DNA of 44,193 nucleotides from Bacteroidales bacterium. GTDB lineage: Bacteria > Bacteroidota > Bacteroidia > Bacteroidales > UBA3663. This document shows positions 25,101-34,249 of the stretch, piece by piece. The position numbers were made by a program, and so were the translations under genes. The stretch spans positions 1-44,193 of the forward strand of contig JAILKE010000018.1 of the NCBI GenBank assembly GCA_024694125.1, read 5' to 3'. The notes below the pieces were generated by a model. The model was not told where the DNA came from and made no database searches. It worked only from the letters and a program-made list of their open reading frames with translations. Each line of letters opens with the position of its first letter. The stretch's first letter is position 1.

Positions 25101-25248
25101 TAATCGTAAGGTCGGCCATTGGACAGCATCCTCCTGTGGTCGGCCCTGCTGTATAGACCTATATTTATTGCTTCGGGTGTGTGCGGGTATAGTCCCCTTG
25201 CTGCACCCCTGTAGATAATCATCGATTCACTCATTGTCCCGTTAGTAG

Positions 25249-26829
25249 ATGTTCCGCATTAAGCGCATATATACATACATGCTGCAGAGCTTCCTGCCTC
25301 TGTTCTTCATGACGTTGGCCATCTGCGTCTTCATCTTTATGATGCAGTTCCTGTGGCGTTATGTAGATGACCTGGTGGGCAAGGGACTGAGTTTCGGCGT
25401 GCTGGCAGAGTTGTTCGGTTACGCTTCGTTGTCCATGTTCCCCTTGGCGTTGCCGCTCTCCATTCTGCTGGCATCGCTGATGACGTTCGGCAACATGGGC
25501 GATAAGCTCGAGCTGCTGTCCATGAAGGCGTCAGGCATATCGTTGTTGCGCATCATGCGCCCGTTGCTGATCTTCATCTCCCTGCTGGCACTGGGTGCAT
25601 TCTTCTTCCAGAACGACTTGCTCCCGTGGTCCAACGTCAAGTTGAGCCAGCTGATGGTCTCCATCCGGCACAAGTCACCCGAGATGGAGATACCCAAGGG
25701 CGTTTTTTACAAGATTGATACCGGCGGTGATACCTACAATATCTACGTGCAGGACAAGAATGTCAAGACGGGTATCCTGTACGATGTGACTATCTACTTC
25801 TTCTCGGGCTCCAATGTCGAGGATGCCACGGTCACTGTGGCTGATTCCGCTCGTCTGCAGGGCGCACAGGACGGAATGCACATGAAGTTGTCGTTGTGGA
25901 ACGGCGAGCAGCTCGGTACCTTCAAGGAGAAGAAACAGCGCCGCAGTAAGGACAAGCATCGTCAGTATCGCCGCGAGAGTTTCGTCGAGAAGGAGGTGTA
26001 CATCCCGTTCAACTCCAAACTCGAGATGGCGGACGAGTCCAATTTCTCCAATCGTTATAACGGCAAGAAACTGAACGAACTGGTGGCATCGGTCGATAGT
26101 CTCGACATGCGCATTGACAGCATCAACTGCGTGTATGGTGCCCAGTTGCAGCGCACCTACTTCAAGAGTGTGGACGAGGTGAAGCGCAATGACAGCACCT
26201 TCTTCGCGCAGGTAGCCAGTGGCGAGCGCAAGCCTGTCAGCCTTGACTCCATCTATGCCTCATTGCAGCCGCATCAGATGGTACAGGTGATGACCGAGGC
26301 GCAGAACCGCAGCAAGGCGGTGGTCCGTTCGTTCGATGTCCGCAAGGAGATGCAGGCCATTGAGTACAAGAACCGTTCGCTGCACGAGATTGAGATACAC
26401 AAGAAGTTCGTGCTCTCCTTCGCCTGCATCATCTTCTTCCTGATCGGTGCGCCTTTGGGCGCCATCATCCGCAAGGGCGGATTGGGCATACCAGTCATCG
26501 TGAGTGTGATCTTCTTCATCATCTATTTCGTCATTGACAATTATGGTGTGGACCAGGCCAAGACCTACAAGTGGCCCTCATGGCAGGGAGTCTGGTTCTC
26601 GAGCATGGTGCTGGCGCCGGTAGGCATCTTCCTCACCTGGCGCGCCATCAATGACTCGACCCTCTTCGATTGGGATGCCTACAAGATTGGCTTTGTCCGG
26701 GTGGTGCGCCGCGCATCCACCTTCCTCAAGAATCGCGGCATCATCGGACGAGATACGTTGCTTCGCCTGCGCTACCTCGTTTCGCACAGAGAAAAAACTA
26801 CCCAGGACGGTAGTGAACCAGAGTCGTAG
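25249..26829 (+). CDS. LptF/LptG family permease (YjgP/YjgQ)
   Basis: A 526-residue inner-membrane protein with the LptF/G layout: transmembrane helices at about 10-35, 55-80 and 98-118, a large periplasmic domain (about 120-390), and further helices at about 393-410, 420-440 and 450-475. It is part of the ABC exporter that extracts lipopolysaccharide and passes it to the periplasmic bridge. Which of LptF or LptG it represents is not clear. The C-terminal extension of about 45 residues is basic. It starts 148 bp after the biotin carrier gene. Confidence 0.9.
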   Translation: MFRIKRIYTYMLQSFLPLFFMTLAICVFIFMMQFLWRYVDDLVGKGLSFGVLAELFGYASLSMFPLALPLSILLASLMTFGNMGDKLELLSMKASGISLLRIMRPLLIFISLLALGAFFFQNDLLPWSNVKLSQLMVSIRHKSPEMEIPKGVFYKIDTGGDTYNIYVQDKNVKTGILYDVTIYFFSGSNVEDATVTVADSARLQGAQDGMHMKLSLWNGEQLGTFKEKKQRRSKDKHRQYRRESFVEKEVYIPFNSKLEMADESNFSNRYNGKKLNELVASVDSLDMRIDSINCVYGAQLQRTYFKSVDEVKRNDSTFFAQVASGERKPVSLDSIYASLQPHQMVQVMTEAQNRSKAVVRSFDVRKEMQAIEYKNRSLHEIEIHKKFVLSFACIIFFLIGAPLGAIIRKGGLGIPVIVSVIFFIIYFVIDNYGVDQAKTYKWPSWQGVWFSSMVLAPVGIFLTWRAINDSTLFDWDAYKIGFVRVVRRASTFLKNRGIIGRDTLLRLRYLVSHREKTTQDGSEPES

Positions 26830-26909
26830 TCTGGCCGACCAACTATACACGACAAAAAAACAAATTCTTTTATAACCATTTCTTTTTTATTTATTTAAGG
26901 TAACAACCA

Positions 26910-28109
26910 ATGGAACAATTATCAGCTCGCCTTTTGGCTCTATCTCCATCAGCTACGCTGGCTATGTCGCAGAAGAGTCAGGAACTCAAGGCCCAGGGTC
27001 TTGACATCATCAACCTCAGTGTGGGAGAACCCGACTTCAATACGCCGGACCACATCAAGGAGGCTGCCAAACAGGCAGTAGATAACAACTTCTCGTTCTA
27101 TACTCCAGTGCCCGGCTATATGTCGTTGCGCCAGGCCATCAGCGAGAAACTGAAGCGCGAGAACGGAGTCGATTTCGCTCCATCGCAGATTGTAGTTGGT
27201 AATGGTGCCAAGCAGGAGATCTGCAACGTCATCCTCTCTATCGTGGAGCGTGGTGACGAGGTGATCATTCCTACTCCGGCTTGGGTATCATACTTTGAGA
27301 TGGTCAAGTTGGCCGAGGGTACCAATGTTCCATTCCTGTGTGGTCAGGATCAGGACTTCAAGATTACTCCTGCACAGTTGGAGAGCCTCATCACCGAGCG
27401 CACCAAGGTATTGCTGCTCTGCTCGCCATCCAACCCTACCGGCGCCATCTACAGCAAGGAGGAACTGGCTGCTCTGGCACAGGTATTGGCCAAGCATCCA
27501 CGCATCATCGTCATTGCCGACGAGATCTACGAGCACATTTCTTACTGCGGTCAGCTCACCAGCATTGCATCGTTTGCTGAACTGAAGGATCGCGTCGTCA
27601 TCATCAATGGTGTTTCCAAGGCTTACGCCATGACCGGTTGGCGTATCGGTTTCTGTGCCGCTCCACTGTGGATTGCCAAGGCTGTGACCAAGTTGCAGGG
27701 TCAATATACCAGCGGTTGCTCCAGCATCGCACAGAAGGCTGCCGAGGCTGCCTATGTCGGTTCGCAGGAGTGCGTCGAGGTAATGCGTCAGGCTTTCGAG
27801 CGTCGTCGTGACCTCATCTTCGGTCTCGTACAGCAGATTCCTGGTTTCAGTTTGACCAACAAGCCTCAGGGTGCCTTCTACGTCTTCCCCGAGGTCAAGA
27901 GCCTCTTCGGCAAGCAGACTCCATCGGGCAAGCAGATTGCCAATGCCAATGACCTGGCTATGTACATCCTCGAGGAGGGTCATGTTGCTGGTGTTTCGGG
28001 CGATGCTTTCGGTGCACCGGACTGCATCCGTTTCAGCTACGCTACATCGGAGGACAAGATCACCGAGGCTATGCGTCGCGTCAAGGAGTGCGTCAGCGCT
28101 CTGCGTTGA
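26910..28109 (+). CDS. Aspartate aminotransferase-type class I aminotransferase
   Basis: A 399-residue PLP enzyme. Motifs are INLSVGEPDFNTPDHI, CSPSNPTGAIYS, ADEIYEHI, and the PLP lysine in NGVSKAYAMTGWRIGF (Lys at about 236). This is the usual pattern of the prokaryotic 1-b aspartate aminotransferases. It catalyses transamination between aspartate or related amino acids and 2-oxoglutarate. It is preceded by an 80-bp gap without a clear promoter and followed by a repeat block. Confidence 0.9.
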   Translation: MEQLSARLLALSPSATLAMSQKSQELKAQGLDIINLSVGEPDFNTPDHIKEAAKQAVDNNFSFYTPVPGYMSLRQAISEKLKRENGVDFAPSQIVVGNGAKQEICNVILSIVERGDEVIIPTPAWVSYFEMVKLAEGTNVPFLCGQDQDFKITPAQLESLITERTKVLLLCSPSNPTGAIYSKEELAALAQVLAKHPRIIVIADEIYEHISYCGQLTSIASFAELKDRVVIINGVSKAYAMTGWRIGFCAAPLWIAKAVTKLQGQYTSGCSSIAQKAAEAAYVGSQECVEVMRQAFERRRDLIFGLVQQIPGFSLTNKPQGAFYVFPEVKSLFGKQTPSGKQIANANDLAMYILEEGHVAGVSGDAFGAPDCIRFSYATSEDKITEAMRRVKECVSALR

Positions 28110-28154
28110 TCGGCAGTCTGTACCGTCTTCGGACCATATCGAAATATACTAACA

Positions 28155-28225
28155 GGTTAACCGTTAAACATTAATCGTTAAACTTTAACCCTTAAACATT
28201 AGCCGTTAACCCCATAACCTTTAAT
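28155..28225. repeat. GTTAAACATTAATC-type tandem repeat
   Basis: Degenerate units such as GTTAAACATTAATC, GTTAAACTTTAACCC and TTAAACATTAGCC fill the gap between the aminotransferase and PBP1A genes. The block is related, in reverse complement, to 12600-12675. Confidence 0.8.
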
Positions 28226-28285
28226 AATCATCCCCCTTTCCTTCGTTTTGGCCGATGCCAGGCGAGGAAGGGGGAAGACTGGCCT

Positions 28286-30622
28286 ATGAAAAAGTTCATT
28301 CTTATCCTTTGGATACTGTTCCTGCTGGGATGCGGGGCAGTGTATCTGATTTTCTCTGGCATTTCCAATGGCAGCATTGGTTACATGCCGCCCATCGAGG
28401 AACTGGAGAACCCAAAGAGCAAGTTCGCTACTATCGTTTATTCGTCCGATTCGGTCGAATTGGGTCGTTTCAGTCAGGCGAAGGAGAATCGCGTCTATGC
28501 CGATTACAATTCCCTTTCTCCCTATCTGATACAGGCACTGGTAGCTACCGAGGATGAACGATTCGAGGAGCATTCAGGCATCGACGTACCTGCCATCTAC
28601 CGCGCCATCTTCAAGACGGTCCTGCTTCGTCAGAAGTCTGCAGGTGGTGGTTCGACCATCACGCAGCAGTTGGCCAAGCAGCTCTACACCGAGGATCCCC
28701 ACCAGAGTATCTGGGCGCGTATGATGCAGAAGCCTGTGGAGTGGGTCATTGCAGTCAAGCTCGAGACTCTCTATACCAAGGAGGAGATACTCAACATGTA
28801 TCTCAACAAGTTCGACTTCTGTTACAATGCAGTGGGCATCCGTTCTGCTTCGCACATCTATTTCGACAAGTTGCCCAAGGAGCTCGATATCCAGGAGGCT
28901 GCCATGTTGATCGGTATGTTGCAGAACCCCGCACTCTACAATCCTGTGCGCCGTACCGAGAAGACGTTCCAGCGTCGCTCCGTGGTACTGAAGCAGATGG
29001 AGAAGGCCGGTTTCATCGATGCTCAAGCCTATGACTCGCTCAAGGCATTGCCACTCTTGCCCAAACGCGACATCAACGGCAACTACAAGTTGGCCAATTC
29101 TGCCGACCACAAGGCAGGTCTGGCTCCCTATCTGCGCGAGTATCTGCGCCGTGTGATGCGTGCCCGCAAGCCCGACCGTTCACGTTATGCCTCATGGCAG
29201 GAGCAGCAGTTCCTCGAGGATAGCGTGGCATGGGAGGAGGATCCGCTCTATGGTTGGTGCAACAAGAATCACAAGTACGACGGCAGTACCTACAACCTCA
29301 CCACGGACGGTCTGCGTATCTATACCTCGATCAACAGCCGCATGCAGCGCTATGCCGAGGATGCCATGGTCGAGCAGTTGCGTGACTACCTGCAGCCCGA
29401 GTTTAACAAGGAGAAACAGGGTCAGCCCAATGCTCCCTACAGCAAGAAGATGTCCAAGGAGGAGGTGGATAAGGCATTGCGCCGCGCCATGCGCCAGAGT
29501 GCCCGTTACAACACGATGCTCTCGGGCGGTTATACCCGCGAGCAGATTGAGGAGGCCTTCCACACTCCAGTCGATATGAAGATCTTCTCATGGCAGGGCG
29601 ACATTGATACTGTGATGACCCCGCTCGATTCCATTCGTTGGATCAAGCAGTTCCTGCGTGCAGGCTTCATGTGTATGGACACCTGCGGTTATGTCAAGGC
29701 CTATGTCGGTGGTCCGGACTTCACGGCTTTCCAGTACGATATGGTTACTGCTGGCCGACGTCAGGTCGGTTCGACCATCAAGCCATTGCTCTACACCATG
29801 GCGATGGAGGAGGGCCGCACCCCCTGTGACCAGGAGCTCAACTCGCAGCCTATCCTGTACGATGCCAACGGTCGTCCCTGGACACCGCGTGATGGCGGCA
29901 AGGAGTGCATTGGCGAGATGGTCACCCTGCAGTGGGGATTGATGAACTCCAACAACTGGATTTCGGCTCGTGTCATGTCCAAGCTGTCGCCCGAGGCTTT
30001 CGTCCGTCTGCTCCATTCCATGGGATTGCGCAATCATCTGGAGCCTGTTCTCTCGCTCTGCCTGGGTGTGTGCGATGTCTCGGTCGAGGAGATGGTCACA
30101 GCCTACAGTGCTTTCCCAGGTCATGGTCAGCGAGTCACTCCGCTCTATGTCGAGAGCATCTGTGACAACAATGGTCTCGAGGTAGCCCGTTTCACTCCGC
30201 GTCGCAAGGAGGTCTTCTCCTACGATGCCTATCTGAAGATGTTGCCTATCTTGCGCGACGTCATTGACCAGGGTACAGGTGTCCGCATCCGTTATCGTTA
30301 CAAGATCGATGCTCCTATGGGCGGCAAGACTGGTACGACCAATGACAACTCCGATGGTTGGTTCATGGCCTTCACCCCAAGCTTGGTGGCAGGCACATGG
30401 GTCGGTGGCGAGGAGCGCAGCATCAGCTTCGACCTGATGAAGTATGGACAGGGTGCCTCGATGGCATTGCCTATCTTCGCCAACTTCATCAAGCAGGTTT
30501 ATGACGATCCTCATTTGCCCTACAATCAGGAGGAGCAGTTCGCTTATCCCGAGGACTACAACCCTTGCGCCGGCACTGTAGCACCACAGGTTCAGGAGAC
30601 CGAAAGCGGCTTTTTCGATTAA
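28286..30622 (+). CDS. Penicillin-binding protein 1A (bifunctional)
   Basis: A 778-residue class A PBP. An N-terminal membrane anchor (about 2-26) leads into a GT51 glycosyltransferase with catalytic Glu89 in ATEDERFEEHSG and GGSTITQQLAKQLY (about 116-129). The transpeptidase domain has the nucleophile Ser496 in STIK, Ser555 in SNN, and KTGTT at 681-685. It polymerises and crosslinks peptidoglycan in the periplasm. The frame is preceded by the tandem repeat block and is likely expressed as a single gene or with the DUF4924 gene 114 bp downstream. Confidence 0.96.
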   Translation: MKKFILILWILFLLGCGAVYLIFSGISNGSIGYMPPIEELENPKSKFATIVYSSDSVELGRFSQAKENRVYADYNSLSPYLIQALVATEDERFEEHSGIDVPAIYRAIFKTVLLRQKSAGGGSTITQQLAKQLYTEDPHQSIWARMMQKPVEWVIAVKLETLYTKEEILNMYLNKFDFCYNAVGIRSASHIYFDKLPKELDIQEAAMLIGMLQNPALYNPVRRTEKTFQRRSVVLKQMEKAGFIDAQAYDSLKALPLLPKRDINGNYKLANSADHKAGLAPYLREYLRRVMRARKPDRSRYASWQEQQFLEDSVAWEEDPLYGWCNKNHKYDGSTYNLTTDGLRIYTSINSRMQRYAEDAMVEQLRDYLQPEFNKEKQGQPNAPYSKKMSKEEVDKALRRAMRQSARYNTMLSGGYTREQIEEAFHTPVDMKIFSWQGDIDTVMTPLDSIRWIKQFLRAGFMCMDTCGYVKAYVGGPDFTAFQYDMVTAGRRQVGSTIKPLLYTMAMEEGRTPCDQELNSQPILYDANGRPWTPRDGGKECIGEMVTLQWGLMNSNNWISARVMSKLSPEAFVRLLHSMGLRNHLEPVLSLCLGVCDVSVEEMVTAYSAFPGHGQRVTPLYVESICDNNGLEVARFTPRRKEVFSYDAYLKMLPILRDVIDQGTGVRIRYRYKIDAPMGGKTGTTNDNSDGWFMAFTPSLVAGTWVGGEERSISFDLMKYGQGASMALPIFANFIKQVYDDPHLPYNQEEQFAYPEDYNPCAGTVAPQVQETESGFFD

Positions 30623-30692
30623 CGAAGACTTCGTACGAAGACGAAAACGAAAACGAAGAACTTCGTACGAAAACGATAACGAAAACGAAAAA
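30621..30692. repeat. CTTCGTACGAAG palindrome with ACGAAAACGATA units, copy 1
   Basis: After the PBP1A gene lie two CTTCGTACGAA sequences separated by (A/G)ACGAAAACGAA units. CTTCGTACGAAG is a perfect palindrome. The same repeat occurs at 34101-34151 and, inverted, at 43792-43869. Confidence 0.85.
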
Positions 30693-30736
30693 GCCCACCA
30701 TAACCCATTAAACGTTAAACAATAAACGTTAAAGAA

Positions 30737-31309
30737 ATGCTCATTGCACTACAAAAGAAACACGATAATATAGCCGAGTACCTCCTGTACATGTGGCAGA
30801 TAGAGGACTTGCTGCGTGGTTTAGGTTGTGACGAAGATCGCATTGCCCCATTGGCGGACCGGTTCCGTGGGGTAGAAGGAATGGACGACGAGAAGGTAGC
30901 CGCCATCCGTCAGTGGTATTTCGACCTGAACAGTATGTTGCTGGCCGAGGGCAAGCGTAAGTCCGGACATCTGCAGATCAACACCAACACGCTGTTGGAC
31001 ATCAATGACCTGCATCTGATGTTGCTCCGTTCTGAGCAGGATTCCATCTATTCGGCTGCTTTCTACAATACGCTCCCCTATATCGTCGAGCTGCGTAGCA
31101 AGGAGGGCGACAAGCAGGTAGGCGAGATCGAGACCTGTTTCACTGCGCTCTATGGCGTGCTGCTGCTCCGTTTGCAGAAGAAGGAGGTCAACCAGGAGAC
31201 TACCGTTGCTGTGCAGCAGATCAGCAAGTTCCTGGGTCTGCTCAGCGAGAAGTACAAGCAGTGGAAATCGGGCGAACTCAAGTTCCCCGGAGAAGACGAG
31301 GAGGAGTGA
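30737..31309 (+). CDS. DUF4924 family protein
   Basis: A 190-residue, mostly helical cytoplasmic protein of the DUF4924 family, found in Bacteroidetes and of unknown function. It has no signal peptide or catalytic signature; the acidic end GEDEEE is typical of the family. A short GTTAAAC repeat precedes it, and an AT-rich AAATAGTAAAT repeat (31319-31360) separates it from prfC, so the two may be expressed together. Confidence 0.75.
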   Translation: MLIALQKKHDNIAEYLLYMWQIEDLLRGLGCDEDRIAPLADRFRGVEGMDDEKVAAIRQWYFDLNSMLLAEGKRKSGHLQINTNTLLDINDLHLMLLRSEQDSIYSAAFYNTLPYIVELRSKEGDKQVGEIETCFTALYGVLLLRLQKKEVNQETTVAVQQISKFLGLLSEKYKQWKSGELKFPGEDEEE

Positions 31310-31362
31310 AAATTGATTCTTCTAAATAGTAAATTGTAAATAGTTAAATAGTAAATATATTC

Positions 31363-32958
31363 ATGTCTCAGCTAACAGACGAAATCAACAAACGCAGAAC
31401 TTTCGCCGTCATAGCCCATCCAGATGCCGGTAAGACCTCACTCACCGAGAAACTGCTCCTCTTCGGTGGAGCCATTCATGTGGCAGGTGCAGTCAAGAGC
31501 AACAAGATCAAGAAGACTGCCGCCTCCGACTTCATGGAGATTGAGCGTCAGCGTGGCATCTCTGTTGCTACTTCGGTATTGTCCTTCGACTATCAGCTCG
31601 ATGGTCAGGACTACAAGATCAATATCCTCGATACCCCAGGACACCAGGACTTCCAGGAGGATACCTTCCGTACCCTCACAGCCGTCGATTCGGTCATCAT
31701 CGTGATTGACTGTGCCAAGGGTGTCGAGAGTCAGACCTACAAGCTGATGGAGGTTTGCCGTATGCGCAATACTCCGGTCATTGTCTTTGTCAACAAGATG
31801 GACCGTGAGGGCAAGAACCCCTTCGACCTGCTTGATGAACTCGAGAAGGAGCTCAAGGTTACCTGCCGTCCTATGACTTGGCCTATCAATATCGGCGAGC
31901 GTTTCAAGGGCGTCTATAACCTGTACGAGCACAGTCTTAACCTCTATACGCCCAGCAAGCAGACTATCTCCGAGAGCGTCGCTATCAATGGACTGGAGGA
32001 TCCCGAACTTGATGCCCGCGTAGGTCAGCAGGATGCCGACCAGTTGCGCGAGGATGTCGAACTCCTTTCGGGCGTCTATCCCGACTTCGACCAGCAGGCG
32101 TACCTGGATGGTCAGTTGGCACCAGTCTTCTTCGGTTCGGCGTTGAACAACTTCGGTATCCGTGAGTTGCTCGACTGCTTCTGCAAGATTGCTCCTTCAC
32201 CACGTCCCACCACGACAGTGGAGCGTGTGGTACGCCCCGAGGAGGAGGGCTTCACGGGCTTTGTCTTCAAGATTCACGCCAACATGGACCCCAATCACCG
32301 TTCCTGCATCGCTTTCGTCAAGATCTGTTCGGGCAAGTTCGAGCGCGGCACCTACTACAAGCACGTGCGTCTCGACCAGAAGATGCGCTTCTCGGCGCCT
32401 ACCTGTTTCATGGCGGCTAAGAAGGAGATAGTCGATGAGTGCTGGCCAGGCGACATCGTCGGATTGCCCGATAGCGGCGGCACCTTCAAGATTGGCGATA
32501 CCATCACCAGTGGCGAGGCGCTCCATTTCCGTGGCATCCCATCCTTCTCGCCGGAGCTCTTCAAGTATGTCGAGAATGCTGACCCGATGAAGGCGAAACA
32601 GCTTGCCAAGGGCATCGACCAACTGATGGACGAGGGTGTGGCACAGGTCTTCACCAATCAGTTCAATGGCCGCAAGGTCATCGGTACTGTGGGCCAACTG
32701 CAGTTCGAGGTCATCCAGTTCCGACTCGAGCACGAGTACAATGCCAAGTGCCGTTGGGAGCCTATCCGTCTCTACAAGGCATGCTGGATGGAGACCACCG
32801 ATGAAGCCGAGTTGCAGGACTTCAAGCGCCGCAAGGTTCAGTTCATGGCGCTTGACAAGGACGGTCGCGACGTCTTCCTCGCCGAGTCCGGCTATGTCCT
32901 CCAGATGGCGCAGCAGGACTTCCCGCACATCAAGTTCCATTTCACCAGCGAATTCTGA
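31363..32958 (+). CDS. prfC: Peptide chain release factor 3
   Basis: A 531-residue translational GTPase of the RF3 type. P-loop [10 protein letters not shown] (about 18-27) is followed by the switch I region, DTPGHQDF (about 90-97) and NKMD (about 145-148). An EF-Tu-like domain II and the RF3-specific C-terminal domain follow. It recycles RF1 and RF2 from the ribosome after peptide release. It ends at a strong terminator at 32981-33018. Confidence 0.97.
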   Translation: MSQLTDEINKRRTFAVIAHPDAGKTSLTEKLLLFGGAIHVAGAVKSNKIKKTAASDFMEIERQRGISVATSVLSFDYQLDGQDYKINILDTPGHQDFQEDTFRTLTAVDSVIIVIDCAKGVESQTYKLMEVCRMRNTPVIVFVNKMDREGKNPFDLLDELEKELKVTCRPMTWPINIGERFKGVYNLYEHSLNLYTPSKQTISESVAINGLEDPELDARVGQQDADQLREDVELLSGVYPDFDQQAYLDGQLAPVFFGSALNNFGIRELLDCFCKIAPSPRPTTTVERVVRPEEEGFTGFVFKIHANMDPNHRSCIAFVKICSGKFERGTYYKHVRLDQKMRFSAPTCFMAAKKEIVDECWPGDIVGLPDSGGTFKIGDTITSGEALHFRGIPSFSPELFKYVENADPMKAKQLAKGIDQLMDEGVAQVFTNQFNGRKVIGTVGQLQFEVIQFRLEHEYNAKCRWEPIRLYKACWMETTDEAELQDFKRRKVQFMALDKDGRDVFLAESGYVLQMAQQDFPHIKFHFTSEF

Positions 32959-32980
32959 TCATTCACTTTCTACAATATAT

Positions 32981-33018
32981 TGCACCCACGGCTCTCCGCT
33001 GTGGGTGCATTGTTTTTT
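32981..33018 (+). terminator. Terminator of prfC
   Basis: TGCACCCAC (32981-32989) pairs with GTGGGTGCA (33001-33009), and TTGTTTTTT follows. Confidence 0.9.
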
Positions 33019-33021
33019 ATG

Positions 33022-33117
33022 GAGTGGGGGAGAATGGGGTCAATGGGCTGAGTGGGGGAGAATGGGGTCAATGGGCTGAATGGGGAGAATGGGTTGAATA
33101 GGGTCAATGGGTTGAAT
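33022..33117 (+). repeat. 28-bp tandem repeat after prfC
   Basis: A 28-bp unit beginning GAGTGGGGGAGAATGGGG is repeated exactly at 33022 and 33050 and then decays into shorter GAATGGG(T/G)T units to 33117. It lies in the 441-bp prfC-gpx gap, which also holds the paired operator-like sites. Confidence 0.9.
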
Positions 33118-33182
33118 ATCACAACCGGAAGGGAACATTATTCATTTTTACTTTTTACTTTTTAATTTGAAATATCATTCGT

Positions 33183-33284
33183 ATCGTGAGCGATAGAAAA
33201 TTGCTAATTCTATTTTCCAATTTGCACGGTTTCTCCCTATTATTGCTCACTAATAAGAAGAAAAGATAGTAAATCGTGTGCGAT
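33183..33284. promoter_or_regulatory. Paired ATCG-N4-CGAT operator-like sites
   Basis: ATCGTGAGCGAT (33183-33194) and ATCGTGTGCGAT (33273-33284) stand exactly 90 bp apart. The second overlaps the -33 region of the gpx promoter. Palindromic arms, matching central TG and position suggest a repressor or redox regulator that may bind both sites through a loop. The regulator is unknown. Confidence 0.55.
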
Positions 33285-33307
33285 ATAAAATATAATGCTT
33301 ACCTTTG
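33277..33307 (+). promoter_or_regulatory. Promoter of the glutathione peroxidase gene
   Basis: -7 TACCTTTG (33300-33307) with a weak -33 TGTG (33277-33280) 19 bp upstream, lying inside the second operator-like site. The weak -33 would fit a controlled promoter. Confidence 0.65.
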
Positions 33308-33399
33308 CATTGTCAAACAAGAATATAAACCCGGGTGGGGGAGAGATTTGGCTCTGAAGGGAGATAGGCTCCGCGACCCGTTAAACCAGTAGAATCATT

Positions 33400-33951
33400 A
33401 TGAATGTACATGACATCAAGGTATGGAAGCGCGAGAATAAGCAGGATGTAGAGGTTTCGCTCAGCGATTACAAGGGCAAGGTGTTGCTCATAGTCAATAC
33501 AGCTACTGCCTGTGGTCTGACCCCACAGTATGAGGCACTCGAGACGATGTACCGCAAGTATAAGGATCAGGGTTTCGTTGTGCTCGACTTCCCCTGCAAT
33601 CAGTTCATGGAGCAGGCCAAGCAGGATGACGAGGGCATCACCCAGTTCTGCAATGCCAAGTACGATACCACCTTCCCTCGTTTCAAGAAGGTCGATGTCA
33701 ATGGTGACAATGCCTCTCCGCTCTTCAAGTACCTCAAGGAGCAGAAGCCCTCTGGCCGTGGTTCGGGCAACATCCTGATGAACTGCATGCTCTGGTTCAC
33801 CTCCAAGATCAATGGCAAGAGTGGCAATCGTGGCGACATCAAGTGGAACTTCGCCAAGTTCCTCGTCGATCGCGAAGGCAACGTAGTCGAGCGCTTCGAT
33901 CCTACTGTCACGCCAGACAAGATTGCTCCTTTCATCGAGAAATTGCTCTGA
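33400..33951 (+). CDS. Glutathione peroxidase family protein
   Basis: A 183-residue peroxidase. The catalytic Cys38 is in TATACGLTPQYE, Gln68 is in FPCNQF, and Trp149 is in WNFAKFL; together with Asn they form the classic active site. In bacteria lacking glutathione such enzymes usually use thioredoxin. The second Cys66 in FPCNQF is the usual position of a resolving-type residue in non-selenium enzymes. It detoxifies peroxides in the cytoplasm. It has its own promoter with paired operator-like sites and a terminator at 34059-34096. Confidence 0.93.
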   Translation: MNVHDIKVWKRENKQDVEVSLSDYKGKVLLIVNTATACGLTPQYEALETMYRKYKDQGFVVLDFPCNQFMEQAKQDDEGITQFCNAKYDTTFPRFKKVDVNGDNASPLFKYLKEQKPSGRGSGNILMNCMLWFTSKINGKSGNRGDIKWNFAKFLVDREGNVVERFDPTVTPDKIAPFIEKLL

Positions 33952-34058
33952 TTGCCCTGCCTGGCACAGCTCCAGTGCACCGAGTGCAGGCAATGCTCTC
34001 TTCTTATGGCAAAATTCAAATCAGTATAAGGTTTTTCTATAGTAGTTTTAGTTGATTG

Positions 34059-34096
34059 GTTGTCGAGGATGGTTTCATCTTCGACAACTCTTTTTT
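34059..34096 (+). terminator. Terminator of the glutathione peroxidase gene
   Basis: GTTGTCGA-G-GATG (34059-34071) pairs with CATC-T-TCGACAAC (34076-34088), and TCTTTTTT follows. Confidence 0.85.
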
Positions 34097-34100
34097 AAGT

Positions 34101-34151
34101 ACTTCGCACGAAAAGAACTTCGTACGAAGACGATAACGAAGACGAAAAAAG
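34101..34151 (+). repeat. CTTCGTACGAAG repeat, copy 2, left flank of the CRISPR-Cas locus
   Basis: ACTTCGCACGAAAAGAA, then CTTCGTACGAAGACGATAAC and further ACGAAGACGAAAAA units. It is the same family as 30621-30692. An inverted copy lies on the other side of the CRISPR-Cas locus at 43792-43869. Confidence 0.85.
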
Positions 34152-34249
34152 TTCCTCCGGGCTACAGTGGAGGGTTTGTGCGTGAATGATTACTTCGATA
34201 TGTACTTTTTGCTACATTGAGCTTTTGCGTTTTGCTTGAAAAATAGGTT

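Noticed and set aside
28286-30514. Long minus-strand frames (up to 308 codons) opposite PBP1A
   Set aside because: The plus strand encodes all class A PBP motifs in order, so the antisense frames are by-products of base composition.
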